The position numbers and the translations under genes were made by a program. Below the pieces are notes generated by a model. It searched no databases. It was not told where the DNA came from and saw only the letters and a list, made by a program, of their open reading frames with translations. A stretch of 64,000 bases of DNA from NCBI RefSeq assembly GCF_030546645.1, contig NZ_JAUOTO010000005.1, forward strand, positions 62,001-126,000, written 5' to 3'. This document shows positions 53,054-62,572 of the stretch, one piece after another; positions within the stretch are counted from its first letter, which is position 1, and the number at the start of each line of letters is the position of its first letter. Origin of the DNA: Flavitalea plasmicola (lineage in GTDB: Bacteria > Bacteroidota > Bacteroidia > Chitinophagales > Chitinophagaceae).

Positions 53054-55450
53054 ATGCTCAAAAACTATCTCACCATTGCCTGGCGCAATCTATTAAAGAA
53101 CAAACTGTTCTCCTCCATCAATATCATCGGTCTCGCTCTCGGTATGGCCATCGCCCTGCTGATCGGCCTGTGGATAGCAGACGAGCTTCAGTTCGATCAT
53201 TATTACCAGCGCCATGACCGGCTGGCAAGGGCCGCTGTGCTCCCCTATATTCATAAAGACACTATTTATACCAATCTGACCATACAGATGCCCCTGGGCA
53301 ACGAGCTTCGTACGAAATACGGTAAGGACCTGAAATACGTATCTCTTGTTGCAAGCGGGGGCACTCATATACTGGCAACGAGTGAAAAAAAAGTATCGGG
53401 TACAGCCATCTATGCGGAGAAGGATTTTCCGGAGATGTTTACGCTTGATATGGTGAGAGGCGGCCGGGACGTGCTGAAAGATCCCACTACCTGTATGATC
53501 TCACAATCCATGGCGCTGGCGATCTTCGGGCATGCGGACCCGATAAACAAGGCCATTCTTATCGATAACGAGGTTCAACTGAAAGTGGGTGCGGTGTATA
53601 AAGACCTGCCGGAGAATACTACTTTCTATGAGATGGCCTGTATCATGCCCTGGGAGAACAAGGCAAACTGGTGGAATTCGAAGGACCCGCAAAGCAACTG
53701 GTATAACCATAACGGGTCATTATATGTCCAGGTGAAAGACAATGTCAGCATGGAACAGGCCGCCGCCTCCGTAAAGGAGGCTCCTACCAGCCATATACAG
53801 GGATATACGGAAAACGCTACCTTGTTCCCACTGGACAAGCTCCATTTATACAATGAGTTCACCAACGGAAAAATGTCCGGCGGCCGTATACAAACCGTCT
53901 GGCTGTTTGGCATCATTGGGATCTTCGTGTTGCTGCTCGCCTGTATCAATTTTATGAACCTGAGCACGGCCAGGAGCGAGCGGCGGGCGAAGGAAGTCGG
54001 TATACGCAAGGCCATCGGCTCTCTGCGTACTCAACTGATCGCACAATTCATCAGCGAATCACTCGCTGTATCATTTTTGTCCCTGGGGCTGGCGCTTCTC
54101 CTGGTGGTGATCTCACTTCCCTTTTTCAATGGGCTGGCTGACAAACACACGTCCCTGCCCTGGGGCAATGGTCGTTTTTGGGTACTGCTGCTCACGTTCA
54201 CGTTCCTGACCGGCCTGATCGCCGGTAGCTATCCGGCCTTTTATTTATCGGCTTTCAAGCCGATCAAAGTGCTTAAAGGCACCTTCCGGGTCGGCCGTTT
54301 GGCCGCAATTCCGCGAAAAGTGCTGGTGGTGGTGCAGTTCACGGTGTCGGTCACGCTCATCATCGGGACGATCATCGTTTTCCGGCAGATAAAATACGCG
54401 AAGGACAGACCTGTCGGCTATGACCGGGAAGGGCTTATTGCCGTTGATATGAATACGGACGATCTGCACAAACACGACGAGGCCATCCGAACCGCGCTAT
54501 TGCAATCCGGCGCTGTCATGGATATGGGCGAATCCAATAGCCTCCCCACCGAGATATCTTCCGGCAATGGCGGCTTTTACTGGAAGGGGGTGGGCCCGGA
54601 CAATTCCTATAATTTCGGTACGCTCAATGTGAATTACGACTATGGACATACGGTGGGCTGGCGGGTGGTGGAGGGGCGGGATTTTTCCAGGAATTTCCCG
54701 GGGGATACGGCGTCTGTCATGGGCGGGTTGATCGTGAATGAATCTGCCGTGAAGCAAATGGGACTAAAACATCCCGTCGGAGAGATCGTCAACTATAAAG
54801 GCACCATCTTCGCCAATGTCCCTCACGTTATAGTAGGGGTAGTAAAAGATATGGTAATGGAATCGCCCTATGATAAACCGGCCCCGGTGATGTTCTTTTG
54901 CGGGGGTTGGGTGGGCAATATGGTCATCCGGGTCAATCCGACAATGCCGATGCGGGAAGCATTGACCAAAATAGAGCCCGTATTTAAGAAATATAATCCG
55001 GGCAGCCCCTTCGATTTCAAGTTCATCGATGATATCTATGCAAAGAAATTTGCCGCCGAAGAGCGCGTCGGCCATCTGGCGGCTTTCTTTGCCGTGCTGG
55101 CCGTCTTTATCTCCTGTCTGGGCTTGTTCGGCCTGGCTTCTTTCATGGCTGAGCAGCGTGTCAAGGAGATCGGGGTCCGGAAAGTGCTTGGCGCGACGGT
55201 GTTCAATCTCTGGACGATGCTGTCAAAGGATTTCGTGATGCTGGTCATTCTTTCCTGCTGTATCTCCATTCCCCTTGCCTGGTATTTTCTGCATGCCTGG
55301 CTGGCGAAATACGATTACCGGACCGCACTCTCCTGGTGGGTATTTGTGGCAACAGGCGGCGGAGCATTGTTTATAACGTTATTGACAGTAAGTTTTCAAA
55401 GTGTCAAAGCAGCGATCGCAAATCCTGTAAAGAGTTTGAGAACTGAATAG
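53054..55450 (+). CDS. FtsX/MacB-type ABC transporter permease
   Basis: Large permease of 798 residues with the MacB periplasmic core domain and two FtsX domains. N terminus MLKNYLTIAWRNLLKNKLFS leads into helix 1; FtsX motif blocks are NLSTARSERRAKEVGIRKA and, near the C terminus, RVKEIGVRKVLGATVFNLW. About eight membrane helices. In known members this type works with a MacB-like ATPase for lipoprotein or peptide export or transmembrane signalling; no ATPase gene is near. A related gene in opposite orientation lies at 56828-59209. Confidence 0.93.
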   Translation: MLKNYLTIAWRNLLKNKLFSSINIIGLALGMAIALLIGLWIADELQFDHYYQRHDRLARAAVLPYIHKDTIYTNLTIQMPLGNELRTKYGKDLKYVSLVASGGTHILATSEKKVSGTAIYAEKDFPEMFTLDMVRGGRDVLKDPTTCMISQSMALAIFGHADPINKAILIDNEVQLKVGAVYKDLPENTTFYEMACIMPWENKANWWNSKDPQSNWYNHNGSLYVQVKDNVSMEQAAASVKEAPTSHIQGYTENATLFPLDKLHLYNEFTNGKMSGGRIQTVWLFGIIGIFVLLLACINFMNLSTARSERRAKEVGIRKAIGSLRTQLIAQFISESLAVSFLSLGLALLLVVISLPFFNGLADKHTSLPWGNGRFWVLLLTFTFLTGLIAGSYPAFYLSAFKPIKVLKGTFRVGRLAAIPRKVLVVVQFTVSVTLIIGTIIVFRQIKYAKDRPVGYDREGLIAVDMNTDDLHKHDEAIRTALLQSGAVMDMGESNSLPTEISSGNGGFYWKGVGPDNSYNFGTLNVNYDYGHTVGWRVVEGRDFSRNFPGDTASVMGGLIVNESAVKQMGLKHPVGEIVNYKGTIFANVPHVIVGVVKDMVMESPYDKPAPVMFFCGGWVGNMVIRVNPTMPMREALTKIEPVFKKYNPGSPFDFKFIDDIYAKKFAAEERVGHLAAFFAVLAVFISCLGLFGLASFMAEQRVKEIGVRKVLGATVFNLWTMLSKDFVMLVILSCCISIPLAWYFLHAWLAKYDYRTALSWWVFVATGGGALFITLLTVSFQSVKAAIANPVKSLRTE

Positions 55451-55519
55451 CATTTTTCCCGGATACCAGTTTTTCCTGAAGGCCGTTAGAACTTACGATT
55501 TGAAGGCAGTTTAAATTAA

Positions 55520-55663
55520 TCGGCCGAATTTGCTATTTTCACTGCTAAAGTCCAGGGCGATGAAGGCGAAGTATACGATGAAGAAGGCTATCTCGATTCG
55601 AGCCTGGAGAATGGTAGCCGCAAAATAAAACAGCCGACAAAACCTTGGTGGAAGTTCTGGTGA
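55520..55663 (+). pseudogene. C-terminal remnant related to the next gene's tail
   Basis: An open frame without start ends with EEGYLDSSLENGS and PTKPWWKFW and stop (55661-55663). The complete gene just downstream ends DGFDSSLKKS...KPWWKLW. Shared GxDSSL and PWWKxW pieces show that this is the broken tail of a related protein. A degraded repeat hairpin (TTACGATTTGAAGGCA) lies directly upstream. Confidence 0.55.
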
Positions 55664-55705
55664 GAAATTTACAGAATTCCGTTACCGCATTAAAAGCATT
55701 TGACA

Positions 55706-56251
55706 ATGAATCATCTGGACGCTATGTTTGAGCAATATTCCGAGGCTTTTTTAGGCACTATGACAGGGGAGGGTGACATTGTGCACAGAGAAAAAATTGA
55801 CACAGCAATTTTAAATTACTCGCTGGAAAGTTTGCACGAAGTCGATCGATATTTGAAATTCCTTTATGAGCACCCCATAGAAACATCATGTATAGAATAT
55901 CAAAATGTGGTTGTATGGTGCGGTGCATATATAGGAGAGGTTATTCGAAAAAATGCCGCCATCGTTTATCATTGGGTTCATTATGAGGAGTACATGAAAG
56001 GTCAGGGGGCAAAACTAAAGAATATGATACCATATACGTTGACAACCCATGCGCTTTTAGTGGCAGATGATTCAAGCTACGTAACGATGCCTATGAATAA
56101 AGTCGCCCGCTGGCTTGAGGAAGGAGAAGCAAATAATGTTCACTTCTATGCAGGGGCTGATATTTCAAGGAAAAAGCATAATGATGGTTTCGACTCTTCG
56201 TTGAAAAAGAGTGCCTCTGCTGATGGCAAACCATGGTGGAAATTATGGTAA
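55706..56251 (+). CDS. Hypothetical protein with Trp-rich KPWWKLW C terminus
   Basis: Unrecognised soluble protein of 181 residues. It begins MNHLDAMFEQYSEAFLGTMT; a TTG at 55700 could add two residues. Helical segments (HEVDRYLKFLYEHPIETSCI, WCGAYIGEVIRKNAAIVYHW) precede a beta region with PYTLTTHALLVADDSSYVT and a disordered tail ending KPWWKLW. Similar Trp-rich tails mark other small proteins of unknown function and may contact membranes or a partner. The remnant upstream has the same tail. Confidence 0.6.
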   Translation: MNHLDAMFEQYSEAFLGTMTGEGDIVHREKIDTAILNYSLESLHEVDRYLKFLYEHPIETSCIEYQNVVVWCGAYIGEVIRKNAAIVYHWVHYEEYMKGQGAKLKNMIPYTLTTHALLVADDSSYVTMPMNKVARWLEEGEANNVHFYAGADISRKKHNDGFDSSLKKSASADGKPWWKLW

Positions 56252-56350
56252 AATTATTCGAGAAATACAGCGTATAGATTTGAGCCTTCAGGCCTAAAAA
56301 ATTGATACGCCCTTTGCTGTAAAACGACACACCACACGCAAAAATACAGG

Positions 56351-56812
56351 ATGAAAAACTCAAAACAAGAAGCAGCAATACCGAATCCTGCACTCAAACC
56401 TTTTGAGAGGTTGATTGGAGAATGGGAAACTATTGGGACACATCCATATTTTCCTGGCACTACTTTTCACGGACATACATCTTTCAAGTGGATTGAAGGA
56501 GGTGCTTTCGTGATTATGCATTCGGAAATTGAGGAAGAAGGTATTCCCAGCGGCATTGCAATTTTCGGGAGTGACGAGGCTACCGGGGAATATTTCATGC
56601 TCTACTTTGACGAAAGGAAAGTTTCAAGGAAATATGATGTTTCATTCAGCGAAAATAAATTGAAATGGTGGAGAAATGCTTCCGGATTTTCACAACGATA
56701 CACCTGGGCAATTTCTGATGACGGCAACTTCATCATTAGTACGGGAGAATTATCCAAGGACGACACGACGTGGGAAAAAGATCTAGAACTAACATTCAAT
56801 CGTATAAAGTAA
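56351..56812 (+). CDS. Lipocalin-like (DUF1579-type) cytoplasmic protein
   Basis: Small beta-barrel protein of 153 residues without signal peptide, starting MKNSKQEAAIPNPALKPFER. The signature LIGEWETIGTHPYFPGTTFH with FKWIEGGAFVIMHSEIEEEG and SGIAIFGSDEATGEYFMLYF matches the DUF1579/lipocalin-like barrel. Ligand unknown. It stops 15 bases before the convergent permease gene. Confidence 0.7.
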   Translation: MKNSKQEAAIPNPALKPFERLIGEWETIGTHPYFPGTTFHGHTSFKWIEGGAFVIMHSEIEEEGIPSGIAIFGSDEATGEYFMLYFDERKVSRKYDVSFSENKLKWWRNASGFSQRYTWAISDDGNFIISTGELSKDDTTWEKDLELTFNRIK

Positions 56813-56827
56813 TAGAGAACTATGCAC

Positions 56828-59209
56828 TTACTCGCTGCGCAGCGCGCTTACCGGGTTCATCATTGCCGATCTCACCGATTGGAAACCCACCGTTATCGTC
56901 GTAATGACCAGCGCAAGGACAGCCGCCGCAACGAATACCACCGGGCTGATGGTGATCCGGTAATAGTACCCCACCAGCCATTGATGCAGGAAATAATACG
57001 CCAAGGGCGCCGCTATCGCACAGCTGATACCCACCAGCAGGATAAAATCTGCCGACAGTAACATCAGTACCTGACTCACTGAAGCCCCCAGCACCTTGCG
57101 AATGCCGATCTCCCGGGTACGCTGTTCGGCTGTATAGGCCGCCAACCCGAGAAGTCCCAGACAGGAGATAAAGATCGCCAGCGCAGCGAACACCCCCGCC
57201 AGCCGCCCGATCAGCATCTCGGTGGCAAGCTTCGACGCATAGGTCTCGTCGACGAAAGAATAGGCAAAAGGATGATCCGGTTGATATTTTTCAGAAATGG
57301 TCTTTAGCTTTGCCAATGCCATGGACGTGGATACCGTTGGCGCCAACCGCATCGTGTACTGCCAGGACCAGCTGGGCCGGAAAAGGAACATGGAAGGTTC
57401 CGCTGCAGCAAAGGGATTCTGCGTCAGTGCGTCCTTGACCACGCCAACGATCCGCAACCGGTGAGGGGCGCCGTGGAACGAGCAGTGCAGGTATTGGTTC
57501 AGCGGCTGTTTCAACCGCATCCGCCGTACTGCCGTCTCGTTGATGATAACGCTGCTCGAATCCGCAGCTTCAACGCCCTTGAAATTATCTCCCTTAGCAA
57601 AGGCGATACCCAGCGTCCGGAAATAGTCAGCATCGCCAACGGCATTCACCGCAAGTGACAGCGGTTCGTTCGGCAGCCGCCCCGGCCAATTGTCGATCGT
57701 CAACTGTTCATGCGGGTCCGTCTGCAGGTTTGCGGAGCGCGTTAGGTTGCTGACTACCCCTGACCCCATCACCTCCTGCTTGAAAGCAGCAAACGCGTCC
57801 GAATGAGCCCGTGATACGATCAGCCGGTTTGGGTCATACCCTCTCGGCCGGTCCTTGGCATATTGTATCTGCTGGTAGACGATGATGGTACTGATGATCA
57901 GGGCGATGCTGCATGTGAATTGTAACACCACCAACGCCTTCCTCGGTAGGGATGCCGCCTTTCCGATGCGCACCACTGCTTTGAGGACCTTTACAGGCTG
58001 GAAGGAGGAAAGATAGAAGGCCGGCCGGCTCCCCGCGAGCAGCCCCGTCACCAACACAAGCGATAGCAGGATCAGCCAGAAATACCCGCTGCCATACGGC
58101 ACACGAATAGCATCTCCGGTGAGTGCATCGAACGCGGGCAATACCGCCTGCACCAGGACAAGCGAAAACAGAAAAGCCAGCCCCGTCAGCAGCAGCGACT
58201 CTACCAGGAACTGCAGGATCAGCTGTCCGCGCAGCGACCCCATCACCTTTCTCACACCTACCTCCCTGGCCCGCCGCTCACTTCGCGCCGTCGATAAGTT
58301 CATAAAGTTGATACACGCGATCAGCAACACCAGTATTCCTACAATACTGAACATCCGTACATAGTCGATCAATCCGCCTTGTGGCTGGCCGTCCTTGAAG
58401 CTCGTATACAAATGCCAGTCCTTCAGCGGGAAGAGCATGGCTTCGCGGTGGAAAGTCGTATAAGACTGCGGCGCATACTGCCTCACCAACTGCCTGGCCT
58501 TGGCTTTCGCCCTCACGGCGTCGGCGCCCGGTCGCAACGAGACATACAATTGGAAGTAGGCGTCGTTCCAATTGGTCAACGCCTGTTTTATCCCGGGGTC
58601 CTGGGCAAAATCGCTGAAGGGCAGCAGGACGTCGAAATGAAAGCTGTTGTTTCGCGGCATGTCCCGCACTACGGCCGTCACCTTGAGTGGGGCGCTCCCG
58701 AAACGGACTATCTTGTTCAGCGCATCCTCTTTCCCAAACAGGCTCCTGGCCATTGATTCGGTGATCACGACCGACGGGCTTGCCCCTTTCAGCGCCGTCG
58801 CAGGGTCACCTCCCACCAGCGGAAGAGGGAATACCTGCAGGAATTCCTCCCCGGCATATAGTACATCGCCATAGATGCGCTTGTCTTTCACGACCATCAC
58901 CTGCTGCCCTATATCGAAAGCCGCCGCCGCATGCGCCACCTCCGGGATATCCTTCTTCAGCGCGTCGCCAAGCGGCAAACAGACCTCGGCCTGGTTCCGG
59001 ATAACGCCATTATCGCTATAATTGAAGCGCACCTGGTAGGCCTGTTCATAACCAGGGACAAACCGGTCATAGGAAAGCTGGTAATGCATCCAAAGCCCAA
59101 TGAGTAACGCAACGGCCATCCCCATCGCCAGCCCCAGTACATTCAATAAGCTGTAAAGCTTGCCGCGGACGATATTGCGCCACGCGGTCTTGAGGTAGGT
59201 AATAAGCAT
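56828..59209 (-). CDS. FtsX/MacB-type ABC transporter permease
   Basis: Second large permease of 793 residues with MacB core and two FtsX domains: N terminus MLITYLKTAWRNIVRGKLYS, first FtsX block NLSTARSERRAREVGVRKV, second QRTREIGIRKVLGASVSQVL. Roughly eight membrane helices. It is clearly related to the gene at 53054 (same layout and shared blocks), but only distantly enough that recent duplication is unlikely. GC content is higher than in the accessory genes just before. No adjacent ATPase gene. Confidence 0.94.
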   Translation of the reverse strand: MLITYLKTAWRNIVRGKLYSLLNVLGLAMGMAVALLIGLWMHYQLSYDRFVPGYEQAYQVRFNYSDNGVIRNQAEVCLPLGDALKKDIPEVAHAAAAFDIGQQVMVVKDKRIYGDVLYAGEEFLQVFPLPLVGGDPATALKGASPSVVITESMARSLFGKEDALNKIVRFGSAPLKVTAVVRDMPRNNSFHFDVLLPFSDFAQDPGIKQALTNWNDAYFQLYVSLRPGADAVRAKAKARQLVRQYAPQSYTTFHREAMLFPLKDWHLYTSFKDGQPQGGLIDYVRMFSIVGILVLLIACINFMNLSTARSERRAREVGVRKVMGSLRGQLILQFLVESLLLTGLAFLFSLVLVQAVLPAFDALTGDAIRVPYGSGYFWLILLSLVLVTGLLAGSRPAFYLSSFQPVKVLKAVVRIGKAASLPRKALVVLQFTCSIALIISTIIVYQQIQYAKDRPRGYDPNRLIVSRAHSDAFAAFKQEVMGSGVVSNLTRSANLQTDPHEQLTIDNWPGRLPNEPLSLAVNAVGDADYFRTLGIAFAKGDNFKGVEAADSSSVIINETAVRRMRLKQPLNQYLHCSFHGAPHRLRIVGVVKDALTQNPFAAAEPSMFLFRPSWSWQYTMRLAPTVSTSMALAKLKTISEKYQPDHPFAYSFVDETYASKLATEMLIGRLAGVFAALAIFISCLGLLGLAAYTAEQRTREIGIRKVLGASVSQVLMLLSADFILLVGISCAIAAPLAYYFLHQWLVGYYYRITISPVVFVAAAVLALVITTITVGFQSVRSAMMNPVSALRSE

Positions 59210-59387
59210 ACCAACAGGCCTCTAAAAAAATGCCGGTTCTTAAAATCCTTAAAAATCAAATGATTGCGGCGGCATCCCCACCCCTCCCTGTACGCTATCG
59301 ATACACCGCCTGTCCGCGGGCGCGCCATTTCATCAGGCAATCCGTTCTATCGATGAAGCATACATCAAGCGCCACTTTACTCATACT

Positions 59388-62300
59388 TTAGTCCTCTCTA
59401 TTTAAAACTATGGTTATTTTATTGCCCTTGCCAGCGGATGTATCGATGGCAAGCGTGCCATTGAGCCTGTCCAGGATCTCAATAACAATTTTATATCCCC
59501 AGCCATGTCCCGAATCTGCCGGGTTATAGGTTTTTTCAACAATACTCTTCACCAGCGCCTCATCCATGTTCTGGCCCGCATCAGTGATGGTAATGTGGGT
59601 AGCCAGCGTATGCTGTGAAGCCTCTATTTTTATTTCACCACCTTTGGTATATTTATTGGCATTGTCTACCAGATTTCTTATCATCACACTCAACAGGCCG
59701 GCGTCCGTATCCAGTGTAAGGTCCTCCGGGACCAGATTTACAAATATATTTTCCTGCAGCCGGGCGCCCACTCCATACAAGGTGAAAATATCCTCAATCA
59801 TTTCTTTCAGCACGACACTTTTCCGGCGGACGACAAAGCCTTTTTTCTGCATATTTATAAACACAAAAAAGCCTTGGGTAAAATCATATATATCGTTGGT
59901 CGCATCCCGGAATTGAAGCAATAAATTGGATAATTTATCATTAACCTTCGTTTTATGATCGTCATACATAAGATTGGATAGCATTTGCAGAAACCTGAGC
60001 GGCGAGCGCAGATCATGCAGGATAACAGATACCATCAGCTCTTTTACCCTGTTGCTTTCGGACAGCTCAACCGTCCTCTCTTCTACTTTTCGTTCCAGTA
60101 ATTCGGCCTTTTTTACCTGCAAATTATACCGCACCCGGAAGAAAAACCAGCATACACCCACCCCCAGTCCTGCCAAAAGGCACCTGAACCAGAAGGTCTC
60201 ATACCAATAAGGCAGTATGGTCAATTGCACGGTGCGGCAGGTGTAATGCGCATAGCGATCCAGTTTTCTTACCGCCAGCGTATACTCACCTTTGCCCAGT
60301 CTCGTCAGTATCAACCGGCCGTTTTCGGACAGGGGATACCATTGTCCACTGATCTCTTTGATGGAATATTCTAACTGAAGGTTGTTTTTACTGCCAAAAA
60401 AGGGGGAGCAAATGTCGAAACTCAGCCGGTTGGAATCCTGCCTTTCCACCAGTTTGTCACGTAACGGTGTTTTTTTATCATCGGCCATCACTCTGTCGAT
60501 GAATATGGGCTTATCGGGCAGGACTATATGCAAGCTGTCGGGATCAAACCCTACCAATCCGTCCAGCGAAGGAAAGAAGAAATGGCGGTCCCCGGTGACG
60601 ATCCCGCAGGGAGTGCAACGGCCATTAAACTCATTGGTGCTGAAGCCCCAGGTTTTATCGATATAGTAGTAATATAGCTGCCCGGGATTTCCGGCGGCGT
60701 AATTGTCGAGCTCATGTTTGGTAACCCTGAATAACCCTCTGTTGGTCGTGATCCAGAAAAAACCTTTCCTGTCTTCCTTGATGCAGTGCACTATGGAAAG
60801 GCTTTTTTGCCCGTCCATCGGCATCCGCACAAAACGGCCGTCGTAATACTTATAATACCCCTGCCCATAAGTACCCATCCAGATACTGCTGTCGCCTGCT
60901 ATAAAGACAAACGCCACGGAGGAATTAGCCGTCGAAGGCAGACTTTGCAGCAAATGAAGCGACAGGTTGTAAGTAAACAACCCCTTTGAGGTCCCGATCC
61001 AGATGATATCCTTACCGATCTCGCAAATAGTTTGGATCTCCGCCCCCTGCAACAAAGAGGGGTTGTTGCATAAAACGGTATCTCTCCCATTGCCCCGCTC
61101 CAGGCATAGCTGGTGGAGCGTGCTGTATAACACTTCCTTGTTTTTCCGCTCGATAATACCGGTGAGCGACCCCTCAATATGGCTCATGCTGATCACGGTG
61201 TGAAGGCCGGTGTCGGCCCTTTTTAAGAAACCGTTCTCGGAATACCAAATGAAACCGTCTGACGCCTTCAGCCACGCCTGCTTATCGGGATTACTTGCCG
61301 CCGCAAACGGCCGGTGGCCCTTGCCGGTCCGGCTCAGCAGGCCCGTACTGGTCAGTATGCCGTCAGGGACCTCAATCTGTGCAAACTGGCTATTGGCCAT
61401 AAACCGCGGGCTCTCAAAATATAGCCGTTGGAACTGGTGCATTTTCAAAACATACAAGCCGCTGGTTATGGTGCCTATGAATAAAGCCTGCATTTTTTCA
61501 TCATATACCATGCATTTGATATCCTTGATCGGGGCTCCGGCTGCCAGTATCACGTCCTCCAGCACGTTGTCTGCCATCCTTATCAGCCTGATGGTGTCAT
61601 GACATACCATCAGCGTATGGCTGTCGTCCCTTCTTATTTTTAATGACGCCTGCACCGGGTCCGGGTCTACGGCCGCGGCTTCCCTGAGCAGCCGGTGCAG
61701 CCCCGCGCCGGCGGTTATATTTTTTTGCAGTATGCCTTCTTTATAGGCATAGAGGCGATACAGGCTGTCTATATAAATGAACGTATCGCCCACGGCAAAT
61801 TGCAGCTTTAGGCTATGGCCTGCTATGTCTGGCAGGCTGCTGATGCTCCCGGTGTTTTCATTGAGAAAATAACACTGGTCGCCGTCTTTAAAATAAGCCT
61901 GTTTTTCATTGATCGTCACCAGACCTTTCGAATAGCCCAGTTTATCCAGCAGGGCTGCATACTTACCGGCGCTTTTTTCAGACGCCTGCGTTTTCCGGAT
62001 GTTATTGCAGTAAAACAGGTGGTTGTTAGACGTGGTAAACTGGTACGGAATGCTTGAAAGCAGGCTGTCAGTCTCAATCTGGCAAAGGTCGTTGACCGCC
62101 AGGATCAGGTGATGGTCGTTCACAGGTTTGATCAGTATTCTCCCGGATGCAGCTACCTGCGGAAGGGAGTATTCATTCCCGTGCAAAGCGGGGCAGTTGT
62201 CCTGGTTGTATTCCCTGAAATTCCTGCCGTCGAACCGGACGATGCCCATTTTGGTGGCCATCCACAAAAAGCCATTCCTATCGAAAGCCATACCATTGAT

Positions 62301-62438
62301 GCTGTTCTGGGGCAGGGCATTGTCACTGTTATAGTTAACAATATTATACCGGCCCGCACCGGTCTGTGCATTGGCCGGCGTAAATGCCAATAGGTAAATA
62401 AAAGTAAGCGATAAAAGCCTTAACAAATTTATCAGCAT
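59388..62438 (-). CDS. Beta-propeller (Reg_prop/Y_Y_Y) sensor histidine kinase without output domains
   Basis: Membrane kinase of 1016 residues of the type found in hybrid two-component systems of Bacteroidota. A signal peptide (about 1-24) is followed by a large periplasmic domain made of Reg_prop-like repeats (residues about 30-650; e.g. GFLWMATKMGIVRFDGRNF, IIWIGTSKGLFTYN, GFFWITTNRGLFRVT), a Y_Y_Y domain (LQLEYSIKEISGQWYPLSEN), one membrane helix (FRCLLAGLGVGVCWFFFRV) and a kinase core: HDLRSPLRFLQML (phosphoacceptor His) and an ATPase with NLVDNANKYTKGGE and GHGWGYKIV. The usual receiver and AraC domains are absent, so a separate regulator is needed. Confidence 0.93.
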   Translation of the reverse strand: MLINLLRLLSLTFIYLLAFTPANAQTGAGRYNIVNYNSDNALPQNSINGMAFDRNGFLWMATKMGIVRFDGRNFREYNQDNCPALHGNEYSLPQVAASGRILIKPVNDHHLILAVNDLCQIETDSLLSSIPYQFTTSNNHLFYCNNIRKTQASEKSAGKYAALLDKLGYSKGLVTINEKQAYFKDGDQCYFLNENTGSISSLPDIAGHSLKLQFAVGDTFIYIDSLYRLYAYKEGILQKNITAGAGLHRLLREAAAVDPDPVQASLKIRRDDSHTLMVCHDTIRLIRMADNVLEDVILAAGAPIKDIKCMVYDEKMQALFIGTITSGLYVLKMHQFQRLYFESPRFMANSQFAQIEVPDGILTSTGLLSRTGKGHRPFAAASNPDKQAWLKASDGFIWYSENGFLKRADTGLHTVISMSHIEGSLTGIIERKNKEVLYSTLHQLCLERGNGRDTVLCNNPSLLQGAEIQTICEIGKDIIWIGTSKGLFTYNLSLHLLQSLPSTANSSVAFVFIAGDSSIWMGTYGQGYYKYYDGRFVRMPMDGQKSLSIVHCIKEDRKGFFWITTNRGLFRVTKHELDNYAAGNPGQLYYYYIDKTWGFSTNEFNGRCTPCGIVTGDRHFFFPSLDGLVGFDPDSLHIVLPDKPIFIDRVMADDKKTPLRDKLVERQDSNRLSFDICSPFFGSKNNLQLEYSIKEISGQWYPLSENGRLILTRLGKGEYTLAVRKLDRYAHYTCRTVQLTILPYWYETFWFRCLLAGLGVGVCWFFFRVRYNLQVKKAELLERKVEERTVELSESNRVKELMVSVILHDLRSPLRFLQMLSNLMYDDHKTKVNDKLSNLLLQFRDATNDIYDFTQGFFVFINMQKKGFVVRRKSVVLKEMIEDIFTLYGVGARLQENIFVNLVPEDLTLDTDAGLLSVMIRNLVDNANKYTKGGEIKIEASQHTLATHITITDAGQNMDEALVKSIVEKTYNPADSGHGWGYKIVIEILDRLNGTLAIDTSAGKGNKITIVLNRED

Positions 62439-62572
62439 AAGCAGTGGCGCGCGGCCTCTTATCCGGCCTGTACAATATTAGCTTTATTTGCGGAACAATG
62501 GGCGCCTCTGCCCGGTATTACGACAAAACTCCAACTATTACTAGGTGCGGACTGCCGAAAATCGCTGTTTTT

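Noticed and set aside
13746-56812. A single complete genomic island or prophage
   Set aside because: No integrase, phage structural, conjugation or replication genes are visible, and the far boundary cannot be fixed; a patchwork of several insertions fits better.
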